Part shown: positions 20,165 to 32,799 of the stretch, in pieces
How the letters are laid out: each line of letters begins with the position of its first letter
How positions within the stretch are numbered: position 1 is the stretch's first letter
Source: Isoetes taiwanensis
Taxonomy: Eukaryota; Streptophyta; Lycopodiopsida; Isoetales; Isoetaceae
Direction: 5' to 3'
NCBI GenBank assembly: GCA_021234155.1
Contig: JAJEKV010000001.1
Coordinates: forward strand, 32,438,177 to 32,502,176
Length of the DNA: 64,000 bases
Made by a program: the position numbers and the translations under genes
The notes under the pieces: model-generated
Seen by the model: the letters and a program-made list of their open reading frames with translations, nothing else
The model's database searches: none
What the model was told of the DNA's origin: nothing

Positions 20165-20637
20165 TCTGTCTTTTACAAAAAAAATTATTACTGACCTTCA
20201 TGTGTTGTTACAAATTGTGTCATTGAAACATTCTTTATTATATAATAATTATTTTACTCACTGCATTCTGGTGTTTTCAAGAAAGTACTTTTTGAGAATA
20301 CAAAAGCATGTCTAAATTCTTCCCTTTTCAAGTGCTGGTTTTGGCAAAATCCAAGTTCTTTTGCACTAAGGGGCCAAAAATGAGGTAAAAAAAATTTAAG
20401 CCTATTGGAATTCCCAATTAGAAGGAAAAAAATGTCATTTTCTAGAGCAGGCTGTTTTTTTCAAGGGAATCTTTGAAACGGGAGTGCTGCAACACTTCCG
20501 TTTAATTTGCAATCATGTTAAAATCATGTTCCTCTTTTTCGTTATGAATGCTACGAACGATTCCAGAATGCCCAACGGGCTTTCTATCTATGTCAGCCTC
20601 TGGATTAACTCTCATAAACCATTCTGTTTTATTGAAG

Positions 20638-20742
20638 CAAGAATGCTTAGAGTACCCTGTTGGATGTGCTGTCAGGGCACATCACAGGAAAATTGCAACG
20701 CCCTCTTTGCGGAGGAGCAAGAGACCTCAATTTGTAAACTTG
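20638..20742 (+). other. Possible orphan exon
   Basis: An open stretch bounded by an AG (attgaag) and a good donor (CTTG, GTAAGG), encoding a basic segment (ECLEYPVG, RRSKRPQFVN). Its last 30 nt recur without the donor at 21961-21990. It may be another exon of the methylase locus; I do not recognise it. Confidence 0.3.
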
Positions 20743-21436
20743 GTAAGGACATGATAAGGACATGTCGCACCACTTAGCCTTTTCTTGCAGGAATGAAAGA
20801 GCATGCATGCTGATTAAAGAGCCATGCCAGATCACACTGTAATTCAATTGGCTATCTGTTCATTGTCATGCCATGATATGGTGCATACCTCATAATGCAG
20901 CTGCTCTTTACCATGAAAATGAACATATCAATCAGACCACCATAAGATCAAACATCTCGAAATACTTAATTGTTTAGAGATCGTTTGCATAAAAGGTTTA
21001 TTGTTTAAGATGTTGAATGTGAAATCTATTATGTTAACTGTGGAATTTACAGGGGACATTGCATTCAAGTATTTCAGTTCATGTAGCAGAAGACATACTT
21101 TTTGTAAGGGTGCGCATTTTGTAAAGACATAGCAAATTCTTTTCTTGAGGCCATGAAGATCTTATTTCATAAAACTTGATGCACATTGTTCATATTACAA
21201 AGGTAAGAATTCTGTTGCTTATAAAGATACTAGGATTTAAATAGGTCAAAGCATCTTGCCATTGGTTTATGTTTTCATAAGGAAAAGTGTTTTTGATCTG
21301 ATGATGATATCATACTACTACTTTCAGTACCAAGCAAAGAAAGCCACCACATGCAAACAAAAAATCAATATGGCTTCAATATTTCTGTGGAGAGTTAGAG
21401 CAGTCAAACCTCTCTTTTAGTTTTTCGTTGGTGCAG

Positions 21437-21566
21437 TTAAACAAAGTCAGCAATAGCCAATGTGGTGCCAGACCCTGAGAAGGCATCAACGGCCCAATCT
21501 CTTGGCTGTGAAAACATCTCCAGAAGAGTATTAATAAGTTGTTGAGGGGATTCACTATACGTCCCT
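21437..21566 (-). pseudogene. Second methyltransferase fragment, opposite strand
   Basis: The minus strand encodes SPQQLINTLLEMFSQPRDW then VDAFSGSGTTLA. This is clearly the same motif I region as the plus-strand copy 1.7 kb away but diverged at about half the flanking positions, so it is a paralogue rather than a recent duplicate. Nothing of the gene continues on either side. Confidence 0.6.
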
Positions 21567-24500
21567 AGTGAACGCAGGGATAGGTTCAATATGTAGCAAA
21601 ATAACAGGGGGTTCCAGGGGGATTTGATATGGATGTAAAAAAATGCTGCAAGCATTTTGGTGCATGAATTTATGATTCAGGCTTTCAATCATTGAAAAGA
21701 TGAAATATCAAAAAATATCGAAAGTACATAGTGGAAGAACAAAAGTATATAGAGAGAACTGGAAAGAAAAACCCTCATTGTAGCATAGATATATATTCCA
21801 TATAGACCCGGCACTCCTCTGCCACATAGGCAGGATCCATAATAAGGACATGAGGATGGCGGCATGCGGGGTTAAAATATATGCAAATGATCATATAGAT
21901 CAAGAATTAAGGATTGATGACATAACAAGTGTCATGTGACCAAGCTGAGGTGGACCAAGCAGAGGAGCAAGAGACCTCAATTTGTAAACTTCTTTCGTAT
22001 GCATGCTTGCAGCGTTTAGCCTTCAATGCACCATTGTTTTAGTTCTTTCCTCAATCTAAGCAATATGCCAAAGTGCATCATTTTGTTGGCCCTGTTATCC
22101 TGCCTTCCTTGCATCATGCTCACATATGGTTTCGTCATTTTTATGACCAGGTTTTATGCGGTGGAAGACTTCATTTTCTAGCAGCTGATTTTCTCTTGAA
22201 GGAGGCACACTAGCAAGGTATTTCAAACTATGCCAGCATAGAGGATTCCAAATAAAGATTATCACTTTCTTATTGTCTTCTATGTGAGTATCTTCTGCAT
22301 GGCATGTTAGATTTAAATCATTTAGACGCTTGAACTTTACATTTTTCAACCATGGCACAACAACAATACAGAAGTTCTAATCTTTAGCTTTAAGAAATAA
22401 AGCTTACTTGAAATTCATGGTCAGCAAATAAGAAAAATACAGCAGATTGATATTGGATATATATATGGATTACATATTGGATATGTGGATCATTCTGAGA
22501 CAAGCTTTATCGCATAGAATAATCATATAGAAGGAACTTCAAAGGCACTGACATATGCATGAAAATGCATTTTTGTATGTGACCACTGCATTCCCTAAGA
22601 CTGTTTTTTTGTATTTTCAGATTCCTTTGCTCATTCTCGGCATCAAGCACTGCTCTACTGCAGCAGGAGTTTTCTTTTTTAAAATTGGCTTGAACATACG
22701 TTCTTGCAGACCAATAAGCTTCAACATACTGTTTTTGTTTTTCTGATCAATGCTTTGCAGACTTTGCAAGGAACAGCAGGTGTGTTACAGCAGGCACTAG
22801 CTGGCTGCATCTTCATCGTTATCTTTGTGCCCTCAGGAAAAAGGGTTCAGAGTCCACAAGCTTTTATCTGCCTTGAGCTTGGAGCAGCGATATATTAATT
22901 ATATCCATTCGCCTTGAGCTTAAAATAGTTTACGGTTTTCTTTTCAAAGGAATCTTCGGAGCAGATAGAACCCTAAATCTATTTTGTTTGCTGTTATGCT
23001 GCTTTTACATCATGTTCATCTGGTTTTTAATTTGCTTGAAGTAGAGTAGTTGGAACTCCACCGTTTTCATTTGTTGAAAATTGATCTGCCAGTGTTTGAG
23101 TCTTCTAATCGATTTGAGCAAAAATAACGTTATTCTTCAAATCCATCTGAGCTTGGACGGGCAAGGAGTGCAAGGAACAGATAGAAACCCAAACCAATGA
23201 GTTCCTCTTTTGCTTATCAAAATTTTACTTTTCTTCAAGGGATCTGTACTACAGCTGATCGATGTTGATATAATGTGTAATTTCAGGTCTGATACAATCT
23301 GTATCAATAGAACTTGCCCTTTGCTATATTGTTTGGCATCTGCTTTTTGTAAAGCACACAACCGCAAGGAAGCATGAAACAAACAAAATGGATGATATAA
23401 AAGGAAAGGCAAGTGCTTTCGAATGTTGATTTTGTTTGCATTTCAGTATATTTCTTCAATCAAGTTTCTTTTGACAGTGTAGTTTTGGCACTTCATGGCC
23501 ATGCCATATAGCAAATAGGTCTGACAGATGTATATGCATTCTGTGAAAAGCTTTTGAAGGACATTTTCTACATGTTCTGCAGGTATGCCGCTAATCTGTT
23601 TATTCTTTAGCTCATTTTATCACTTTATACCACGAAATTTCAATCTAGAGGATATGGTTGAAAACCTCTATTGGCAACTGAATAAGGTCTCTATTGGTTC
23701 TTCATGTTTGGTGCTTTCCTGCTGTTCGTACTGTTTTGCTGCATAACAATTTATTTCATTTTCATCCCCTCTACAGAAACAAATTATCAACTCTAAGTTC
23801 TTTCTAATGCAACTATAATCTTACAGCTAGATGGAGCAATCGTTATTCCTTGGTGGTTTCCTGGAAGATTGAGAATCTTGAGATTGTTCAAGGTATTCTG
23901 TTTACAGTCATTGCTTAAAAAACTACAAATGTATTACTCTGTAACTTCTATGTACCATCCTCCTGAATGATGATGGGAGGTTCAAATATATGATACACTT
24001 TTAAAAGGAATCTATTAGCAAGGAGGTTGTTGAGTTGTCTTTTGAATTTGCTTCATCAATGCATGCAAGAAGCTGAGTTAAATAAATCCAAAACTGACAT
24101 GTTGGAGCAACCAATACATTAATACGTGCAAAATGGCACCGGAACCACGTTTAGGCAATTATGTGCAACTTCATTGTGATCTACTATACTGCAGATGCAG
24201 ATGAATGCCCAATATAGGATTTTTCCTTTGCATTGTCATAATACATCATTATTATTTCCATAGAGTTGTCTATCATGCAAAATGTGTAATATTGCAATGC
24301 TAAGAGTTTTGATGGATGTAGTCATGTGATTCTATGAAGGATGTCAATCCTTTCCCCTTCTTTTGTTAATGTAGACATCACACATGCATGGCCAGAAACT
24401 CAACAATAGTACAAAGAGAAATAAATATTATGTGGGTAATTGAAGGCTAACCCCTTTTCGTCTTTGGCTATTCCCTTTGTCTTCACTTAAAAAGATACGC

Positions 24501-24876
24501 TTGGGTTCGTTGGAATATAAAGAACTATTATTTGTGTCAACAAGTTGCAATTGGGTTTACTACAATCATTGAATAAAATATCACCCATTTTACAAAGGCT
24601 ACTCAATACAAGGTCATATGACTATTGAGTAATCAAACATGTTTTCCAAATACCAATATTGGGCGTTAAAAATTTGCTAACCTATCTAAATGCCAGGTTT
24701 ATCATATGCTTTAGATACCATTGTTATTTGGAATCTTATGCCAAGCGTCCCTTGCAATCCAGACAATGCTCCACTACACCTAACTACTATCACGTGTATT
24801 TTGAATTTGAATACAATACCATTAATTACCCTCTAAGACAACTAATACATCTGATGTCAAGATTTTAGCTATATGT
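21567..24876. other. AT-rich stretch without recognised genes
   Basis: About 3.3 kb with intron-like T-rich and AG/GT signals but no motif I can name. Together with the methylase pieces it looks like scrambled, captured host sequence. The 5' end of the Helitron, normally a TC start next to an A, could not be located here. Confidence 0.4.
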
Positions 24877-26034
24877 ATGGAGGAAATGTTTTATGTGAGT
24901 ATGGATAAAGTCCTATCTGGTTCTGAGAAGTTGAACATTGAGGAATGGGCAGTTTATGATGTTATTCTCAACCACATGATCAATAAGAATGGTGGTGGGG
25001 ACTTCTTTGTGAATGGCCCCGGGGGAACTGGAAAAACACATCTATATAACACTCTCCTAGGATATATACATGCAAGGGATTGGATTGCTCTAGGCAATTA
25101 AATCTTATGGCATTGCATCTGTGTTACTCCAAGTTCGTCGAATGACTCATTCGCATTTCAAAATATCCATAGAAGCACACGAATTGTCTACCTTTAATAT
25201 TCTAAGGCAGTCAGAATTGGCAAGACTTAATCGAGCGTGTCAGTTGATTGTATGGGATGAGGCACCAATGATGCACGAGTGGATATTTGAGGCAGTGGAT
25301 AGGAGATTAAGAGATACAATGGGTTTGATGGGATTCTAATGCTATTGGGAGGGGATTTTCGACAAATACTGCCAGTGGTTCCTAAAGGTTCACGCACAAA
25401 TACAAATTGTAGAAGCTTCTCTGAAGCATTCGTATCTCTGGGATAGTGAGAGAATACAAACTGACAATCAACATGCGCGCCATGAATGCATTGGGTTTAG
25501 ATGCAACTGAACAGCAACTGTTTCCTTACTAATTATGTATAGGAGATGGGCGAGAACCAACCTTCTCGAAGAAGGGTGTTGACATGCTGCATCTGTTGCA
25601 GGATATATGTCTTGCATCGGATGATGTGGATGATTTTATTAAAGACATATTTCTTGATATCCAACAAAACTGGAAAAATATGATTTTTTGGACACATAGT
25701 GATATATTATCATCTTTGAACCATTTTGTAGATGAGATCAATAGAAAGGTTACATCACTTATCACTGAACAGATGACATATTACTTTAGTGCTGATTGAA
25801 TCATAGAGACATATGGCAGCAAGCAAGTCTATATCTTATTGAGTTTCTTAATGCACAAACCCAAGTGGTGTACCGCTCCATGAGCTAAATCTGAAGGCGG
25901 GAATGATTGTCATGTTGTTTAGGTCCATGTCATTCAAGAAGGGCTTGTGCAATGAAATACAAAGGATGGGAAGACGTGTCATTGAGGTAGAGATAGTAAC
26001 TGGAACCCATGTTGGTGAGACGGTGCTCCTATCA
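24877..26034 (+). pseudogene. Helitron PIF1-like helicase, decayed
   Basis: SF1B helicase motifs appear in order in changing frames: Walker A (VNGPGGTGKTHLYN), SVLLQVRRMTHSHFKI, Walker B (LIVWDEAPM), RRLRDTMG, LLGGDFRQILPVVPKGS and, near the end, EIVTGTHVGETVLL. This is the C-terminal helicase of the RepHel protein of Helitrons. Rep (HUH) sequence is not seen upstream. Several stops and frameshifts show it is dead. Confidence 0.85.
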
Positions 26035-26207
26035 TTCTAATTGTACTTACCATTGTGGATCCATTGAGACTGACGAACATAACCTTCATTTTCACCGAAG
26101 ATATTTTGTACCCTATTTTGTATTTGCATGTATTTTGTATTTTATTTGAACTTCATATCATATGTACACTTTAAAGGTAAAGTTTGTTCACTATCTATAT
26201 GTGTCTA

Positions 26208-26654
26208 TGTTGATGTTTGGGGTTCTTGGCATCACCTTGCAGCAGCAGTCCATGACTGCCGGATGCCACAAGGCTGCCACAAATGCTCATGGATCAACAA
26301 AAGAAGGTGGGAAGAAACTCCAAGAACAAAAACAAGAGAAAGAATGAACAAAACATAATCATATTGATGCTCCAAAAGGAGGTGCTCCAAAACGTGAGCA
26401 AAAACCTAAACAATGAGAGGAAATGCTCTCTCTAAATAGTAGAGCAAAACCCTAACCCTAACTGATATCTCACCTACCACAGATCTAGGCTAAATCTGGG
26501 CCATAGATTGTGGGGTCCAATATGACAAATACATGTGGCCTATATCACCTACCACATATGTGGGCTAAATCTGGGCCCTAGATCAAGTGGTCCAATGTGA
26601 TAAATACATGTGGCCTATGCCACTCATATATATGTTTAGCCCAAAGGGCTAACA
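26208..26654 (-). repeat. Left LTR (3' LTR) of the gene-less element
   Basis: Starts TGTTGATGTTTGG and ends GGGCTAACA. Contains AAACCCTAACCCTAAC, a telomere-like tract, near 26450. Confidence 0.92.
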
Positions 26655-26999
26655 CTCCCCCCCACCACACCAAACTATGTAGAACCTTTATAACAGCAGG
26701 TTAAACATTTACAACAGTGTCCAAAGTGAGGGGAAATAATGAGAATGAGAATGTCGTCGAAGTCTTGACCCAAAAATGCCAATGTCGATGAAGTACAAAA
26801 ATCGTAAGAGGGTGAGAAGGCTGTCACCACTTCTCTTGAGCTTGCCACGAGCTCCTTTAAATCCCTAGAAGTCGAATCTAATGTTGAGAAGGCTGTCACC
26901 ACTTCTCATAGAGCTTGCCACTTAGCTCCGAATACATGCGCCAATCAAAGTGTCTTGTAATGAGCTGAACAAAAATGAGGAAACAAAAATTATTGAAGG

Positions 27000-27240
27000 G
27001 GCGGAAGGCCCTAAGTCATTTTCACGCCATTGTGGAACTTGAAAAGTTGAAACAAGGAGTTGAACTTGAAAGAGTTGAAATATAAGTGATTGAAGGGGCG
27101 GAAGGCCCTAAGTCATCTTCACGCCATTTGTTGCACTTGAAAGAGTTTGAGCAGCTAGTTGAACTGGAAGGAGTTGAAATTGAAGGGGCGGAAGGCCCTA
27201 AGTCATCTTCACGCCATTTGTTGAACTTGAAAGAGGCTCA
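27000..27240. repeat. Internal repeat array of the gene-less element (GGGGCGGAAGGCCCTAAGTC)
   Basis: Three copies of a unit with GAAGGGGCGGAAGGCCCTAA followed by gtcatnttcacgccat, near 26994, 27092 and 27181, spaced about 90-98 nt apart. Confidence 0.75.
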
Positions 27241-27837
27241 ACTACCATGTATTATGGACAGCCGAGATGGATTGAAAAAATTGTCTCTCAAACGCCCTGC
27301 ATTTGGGTCGATGAGGTAAGCTTGAATGTTGAGGAAAGATTGCTGAAAAAAGGGCCTACACATGCCGGCTGTGTGAGGTTTGTTGGTACAAGGGTGCAAA
27401 GAAGATCTCCAAGAATGCGACAAAAGATGAGGCGTCCCCCAAAATGTGCCAAAAATAGGCTCAAGATACTTCTTGCGTCAAAAGTTGATTGAAAGTTGTG
27501 CTTGAAATCACGCCTTGAGGGGCCGTGACAGATGGTTGAACTCACGCCGTTGGGCTGTGATGTGTGAAGTCATAGTTGCATGAAATTTTACCTCCAAAGG
27601 CATAATAGGAGGACTAGATATCGGGTATGAGAAAAATGGCTTCAACATTTAGAAGGGGTGAAAAAACACCAAAAATGTAGGCCATCTAGAATAGTCAAGT
27701 GTCGAATGCTCTCTCAAAAGAAAATCATAAAGATGTCATAAAAAAAAGCATGACAACGTGTTTGACATGAGAGGAATGTTCCACACCAAGGGGATGGGCC
27801 GTGGGGTTTTCATGCTTTGATGTAACAAGTTGCCATG

Positions 27838-28430
27838 GTGGAGAGGCCACGCCCGTGAGGTGTCTGATGTGGAGGCCACGCCGTGGGGGCCGTGGGGGTC
27901 GTGGGTCACACAGAGGCCACGCCCGTGAGGTCTTTGATGTTGAGGCCAAGCCGTGGGGTTCTGAGGGCGGAAGGCCACGCCATGACGGGCCGTGGGAGCG
28001 TCCATGCCGTGATGGGCCGTGGGAGCTATGGAAGATATTGCAGACTGGAAGCCACGTCGTGATGGCCGTGGGCTTCTACTAAGGTTTTGCAGATGCACGC
28101 TGGTAAGGATTTGCAGACTTGAAGCCACGCCGTGATGGCCGTGGGCTGGTTGGTTGTGGAAGAACGAACATTTGAGAAGCCACGCCGTGATGGCCGTGGT
28201 TATTTTGAGTAAGCTTACTTGATGGACCAGGCCGTGAAAAAATCAGGTGTTGAATCGTGGGCTTGAATCGTTTAACACACTGCCATGGAAGGCCCACGCG
28301 GTGATGGCCGTGGGCTACTGTGAAGGTTTTGCAGACTCACGCCGTGATGGCCGTGGGCTGCGAAGATCATGGATGCTGGGCCGTCGAAGGCCGTGAGTAA
28401 AAATTTCCCACGCCAAAGGGCCGTGGAAAT
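27838..28430. repeat. Dispersed CACGCCGTGATGGCCGTGG repeats
   Basis: At least ten variants of GCCACGCCGTGATGGCCGTG occur in 600 bp at irregular spacing of roughly 40-80 nt. Each unit is partly self-complementary (CACG with CGTG). Confidence 0.75.
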
Positions 28431-30084
28431 GGAATGGAAGTTTTGTGTGCAGAGGTGTTGTATCCGGATGATATAATTTGTGTCTGCCGTGCTCCAGAGA
28501 TAGACCTGTAAGTAGAGCTTCAAAAAGTTGAAAGCACGAGCTGGCTGAAAGGGCTGCTGGAAAAACTCTGGTGCTGGTTTGATTGCAGCTCATCTTGTTT
28601 TGTGGCGGCCACAACTGGGGACGATCGGTGGACCCGGAATGTAGTTTTGCTGCATCTATAAGGCCAGAAAGCATTGTATTTGATATGTGCAGAGGTCTAA
28701 AAGGTCTGGCCATGAATGCTCAGTAGAAAAAGAAGGACCCATATGATTATGATTTTGTCTGCCGATGGGGGCTTGGCAAAAATGCAGGCCCTTGTTGAGA
28801 TGCTGATGCTCGGATGATTGAGTTGAGTCATGAGGAAAAACATCGGAGATTAATAGGCAGCTTAAAACTCTGCTAAAGTGGGGATCACAGAAGAATCCTT
28901 GATGAAGGTGCAATGTCACTCATATAGGCATGAGTGATGAGTGGCGGTAGAAATTACTGCCAAATGGGGTCGTTAAATAGAGCCCTGCCTCTTGTTTCAG
29001 GAAAAGAACTGGTCTGCCTGATAGCTCCAGAAATGATGGGGCTTTCGACCCAAATCGCTCCAGGAAATAGACCCAGATCTGTGCAGCATATCTAGCAAGT
29101 GTCCCGAATGAATTAAGGGAAGCAAAGGAACGAATCGAAATACTTATTGCTTGCTCTGGAACTGAAAAATGTGCAAGACCTCTGTACCAATTAGGAACTC
29201 AAGGAAAAACTCTGCAGAGGTTCAAAAAAGACAGATGCCTGTGGAAGAGCCGTCGGGCCTCTTCTTGGGTGGTTTGCTTGTGTGATTTGCTTGTCCAAGC
29301 AAGACCTCCTCCAAAAATGGCGGAGAATAAGTCGATGAAGAACAAATGCCTTGCAATTGTTGCAAGGATGGAAGAACAGAGGGGTTGTAAGGAACTATGT
29401 GCAAAACAGAGCCCCAGGGATCAATTGAAAATTGTCAAGCCGGACTGTGTCACAAGTGGATCCGAAGACATGGGTTGTGGCTGTAGAAAACTGCAACATG
29501 ATGACGATGTGTCGAGTTTGGAGGCAGAAATTCTTGAAAAGAAAGATCCTTTTGGTGGGCTTTTACCGCAGCGTAAAAACTTCTGCAAGCCATTGAGCAG
29601 GAAAAATTGCAGAGCCGTTGGGCTTCTGTGCTGAGAAGAAGATCTGTGCAGAGTCGTTGGGCCTCTGTGCAGAAAATCTGTGCTGGCAGAAAATCAAGGA
29701 CATTGCAGAAGAACCATTCTCTCTTCCAAATGTCGCAGAAGAAATGGGGCTTCTAGGCTTGAATGTACAGACAGAACACAGAAAACACAGGATAGCAAAA
29801 ATAAAATGTGTCTATGGGGAACCCAAATAAATGGAACAAATATATGCTCGTGGCTTGAACGTTTACACAGAACAGAGTATGGATAGTAAAAACAATGTGG
29901 ATAATGAACCCATATGTGACGAATAACAATCTTAGTTGGTCCCTTTTTTTGAAAACGTAGGCAGATATAGCAGAGATGAGGATCGATGTAGAACCAAATT
30001 TTTTCTTGAAAACTTTTGAAGATGCTTGAAATAAAAAAGAAGAGAGTGATCATGAGCTCAAAAGACCCCGGCATGAGGCGCCAG

Positions 30085-30531
30085 TGTTGATGTTTGGGGT
30101 TCTTGGCATCACCTTGCAGCAACAGTCCATGACTGCCGGATGCCACAAGGCTGCCACAAATGCTCATGGATCAACAAAAGAAGGTGGGAAGAAACTCCAA
30201 GAACAAGAACAAGAGAAAGAATGAACAAAACAGAATCATATTGATGCTCCAAAAGGAGGTGCTCCAAAACGTGAGCAAAAACCTAAACAATGAGAGGAAA
30301 TGCTCTCTCTAAATAGTAGAGCAAAACCCTAACCCTAACTGATATCTCACCTACCACAGATCTAGGCTAAATCTGGGCCATAGATTGTGGGGTCCAATAT
30401 GACAAATACATGTGGCCTATGCCACCTACCACATATGTGGGCTAAATCTGGGCCCTAGATCAAGTGGTCCAATGTGATAAATACATGTGGCCTATGCCAC
30501 TCATATATATGTTTAGCCCAAAGGGCTAACA
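30085..30531 (-). repeat. Right LTR (5' LTR) of the gene-less element
   Basis: Same 447 bp as the left LTR. The Asp-like primer site lies just left of it (about 30066-30083). Confidence 0.92.
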
Positions 30532-30629
30532 GTCTATTGCACCTAAACATATATTGACTTGATGTATTGCGCACATTCACGACAAACCTCATTTAACGCA
30601 CATAAATGCCTTCACACATCCATGACTAA

Positions 30630-30659
30630 TGCCCGGCATCGCCGGGCACACGTTTCTAG
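30630..30659 (+). mobile_element. Helitron 3' terminus
   Basis: TGCCCGGC-atc-GCCGGGCA makes a perfect 8-bp stem with a 3-nt loop, followed after a few bases by CTAG and then T. A GC-rich hairpin just before CTRR is the diagnostic Helitron 3' end. With the helicase upstream on the same strand it closes the Helitron at 30659. Confidence 0.9.
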
Positions 30660-31017
30660 TATGGAATTATAGATGTTTGTTATTGGAGCATTTTAACATA
30701 TACTTTTGTCCAAAATTCTATATAGTAGATTCTTTTAGTAAATGTTGAGGTTAACATGACCGATGAACACTCCAAAAAATCATGAAACTATAGGTCGTAT
30801 AGTTAGCAACTCATGGCCACAAGAATTAAATCAAAACTTGTTATAACGAGAGAGAAACAATTCTTGAACCTCAAGCAGCTTTTTTGACTAAAATAGGGTT
30901 TGGCGGCTTCCACTGATGTCAGATGATAGCAAGAAAACATGGGAAGATAAAACTCATTGTGTTCTATGATAAACAGGCAAATACCTCCAACTTTAACAAG
31001 GTTTAGGTCACTTTATG

Positions 31018-31077
31018 CTACAAGTATCGAAGAAGGCAATTCTGGACGCTACAAGTATCGAAGAAGGCAATTCTGGA
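31018..31077. repeat. Two-copy 29-nt tandem repeat
   Basis: gctacaagtatcgaagaagg plus caattctggac occurs twice back to back. Confidence 0.85.
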
Positions 31078-31267
31078 CTGGTGGAGAAACTACCAAATTC
31101 TCCAATGTTTGAGCAATCACCACAAGGTATAGGTGACCCCATTGGTCTTGAAATTTTCAGAAGCCATTAAGAAACAAGTGAAGACTCAAATGATGGTGGT
31201 ATATTATAAAATTGAAATTTCTTTCGTGAGTTACATGGGTTTAAGTGGCAGAGGTCATGTGGGCCAG

Positions 31268-32740
31268 TTCTGGTCCATGGATCAGGAATGGTCCTAGGGA
31301 CAGGTCTAGTGTTAAAGAACTTTCAAGACCCGCATGAATCAACATGCAACGAGCAGCATTCAAGATAGTACGATTCTTGCAGAGACTCCATTCTGCTGAG
31401 GTGTATAAGGAATAGTAAACTCATGATGAACACCTTCTTCAATACAAAATTGAACTCCTTGAACTTAGTTAATACCTCAGAATTGTTCTTGGGAATATAA
31501 ACATGTGTATATCGAGAAAAATCGTCAATGAAGAGTAAAAGTAGCGACCACCACCACATGAATGTGGCAATGGATCACAAATGTCAGAATGAACCAAATC
31601 AAGAATATTAGTTGTCGAAATCTCAGATTTGAAGAACGGGCGCCTATGCAAATTTCCAAGAGCATATGTATCACAACCGCCCATGGACTTTGAATGCAAA
31701 TGAAATCCTTTCACTGCCTTATTACGTTCCAGGGCCACAAGATAAGGAAACCTAACATGACCAAACTTGCGGTGCCATAGCAACGACAAACTACTTCCTT
31801 TATCTGTCGCCATATTCACAAAATCAACTGTAAGATTAATTTGATAGAGATGTCCCATGTGGTGAGCAGTAGCTAATATGCAACCATCAACAAAAAATGA
31901 CAAACATTTCTCTCAAACTGCACCACAACATCTAAATCAGCAAGTTGAGAAACAAAAAGCACCGTTCTGCGCAATCTAGGAACATGGAGAACACCTCCTA
32001 GAATATAAACACCAGATGATGTCTATATACGTAAGTCTCCAATACCTTCGACTTTATGACAAATATCATCACCAAAATACACCAATTTTTGAAAGTGAAT
32101 AGGAAAATAATTCACCAAATGCTCTTTAGCATAGGACATGTGTGAAGTTGCTCCTGAGTCAACAGTGAAATAAGTGGATGAATCCACCAGCAAAGCCTGA
32201 GCTTTATAAACCATGTTATTATGAGCATGTGTTTTTCAAAAAACTGTCGAAGGTGACAATTAAAGTCCTCATAATTGTGCTTTCCACAAAAAGAACATGC
32301 ACGGTCCTTATTGCCAGTAACCCGGGGAAAAGCACGATTCGTGCCACCGGGAAAACTGCCACTAGAATCACGTCGAGCAGAAAAATTTCGTCTAGGGATG
32401 TATGCTTCTTTTTTTAACTTTTTATATGCAATATAAAAAGCCTTTGCCATCACTAGGCTCTCTAGCATGGCGAGAACCTGTAAGAATTTTCTCATCAGGA
32501 GTGGTATGAACAACTAAAGCTTTTTCCTCCAGGGGAACAACCTCATGCTTCACTTTTCGAACATGACCTTTCAATGACAAACATGCACTTTCAAAAGCCA
32601 AATCTTCTTTATTGAGAAGAACGGTGACTATAGTATCAAAATCGTGAAGCATCATGCCTAACAACATAACAGGTAATTGTTCTTTCTCCACCGGTGTCCC
32701 AGCTGCTGACAATTGTTCTACCAACTCGTTGAATTATCGA
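31268..32740 (-). pseudogene. Ty1/copia gag-protease-integrase fragment
   Basis: Read right to left: a gag C-terminal part (VMLLGMMLHDFDTIV), a zinc-knuckle remnant (CSFCGKHNYEDFNC), protease (DSGATSHM), the pre-integrase zinc region (LWHRKFGH, then CDTYALGN), an integrase core piece (LVHSDICDPLP, FIDDFSRYTHVY) and TIPYTPQQNGVSAR close to 31390. The reverse transcriptase and RNase H that should follow are absent, as is the gag N-terminus. Several stops and frame changes interrupt it. No LTR is recognised. Confidence 0.85.
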
Positions 32741-32763
32741 TATGATCATCAATAGAATGCCAT

Positions 32764-32799
32764 GGTTCTATTGCAATAGCAATATATCGCAATAGAACC
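32764..32799. repeat. Perfect 11-bp inverted repeat at the copia boundary
   Basis: GGTTCTATTGC and GCAATAGAACC flank a 14-nt AT-rich loop exactly where copia similarity ends. Confidence 0.8.

Larger units (their letters stand above)
26208..30531 (-). mobile_element. Gene-less LTR retrotransposon (large retrotransposon derivative) inside the Helitron
   Basis: Two 447-bp LTRs (26208-26654 and 30085-30531) are nearly identical, with TG..CA ends and a 5-bp target duplication gtcta at 26203-26207 and 30532-30536. Next to the right LTR the minus strand reads TGGCGCCTCATGCCGGGG, an Asp-type primer site. Next to the left LTR it reads GGTGGGGGGGGAG, a polypurine tract. The element therefore runs on the minus strand. 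The 3.4 kb interior has no gag or pol motif, only short frames and repeats, so it must rely on another element for mobilisation. Confidence 0.9.

Noticed and set aside
27838-28430. CRISPR-like array in the CACGCCGTG repeats
   Set aside because: Spacing is irregular, units vary, and the setting is a plant LTR element.
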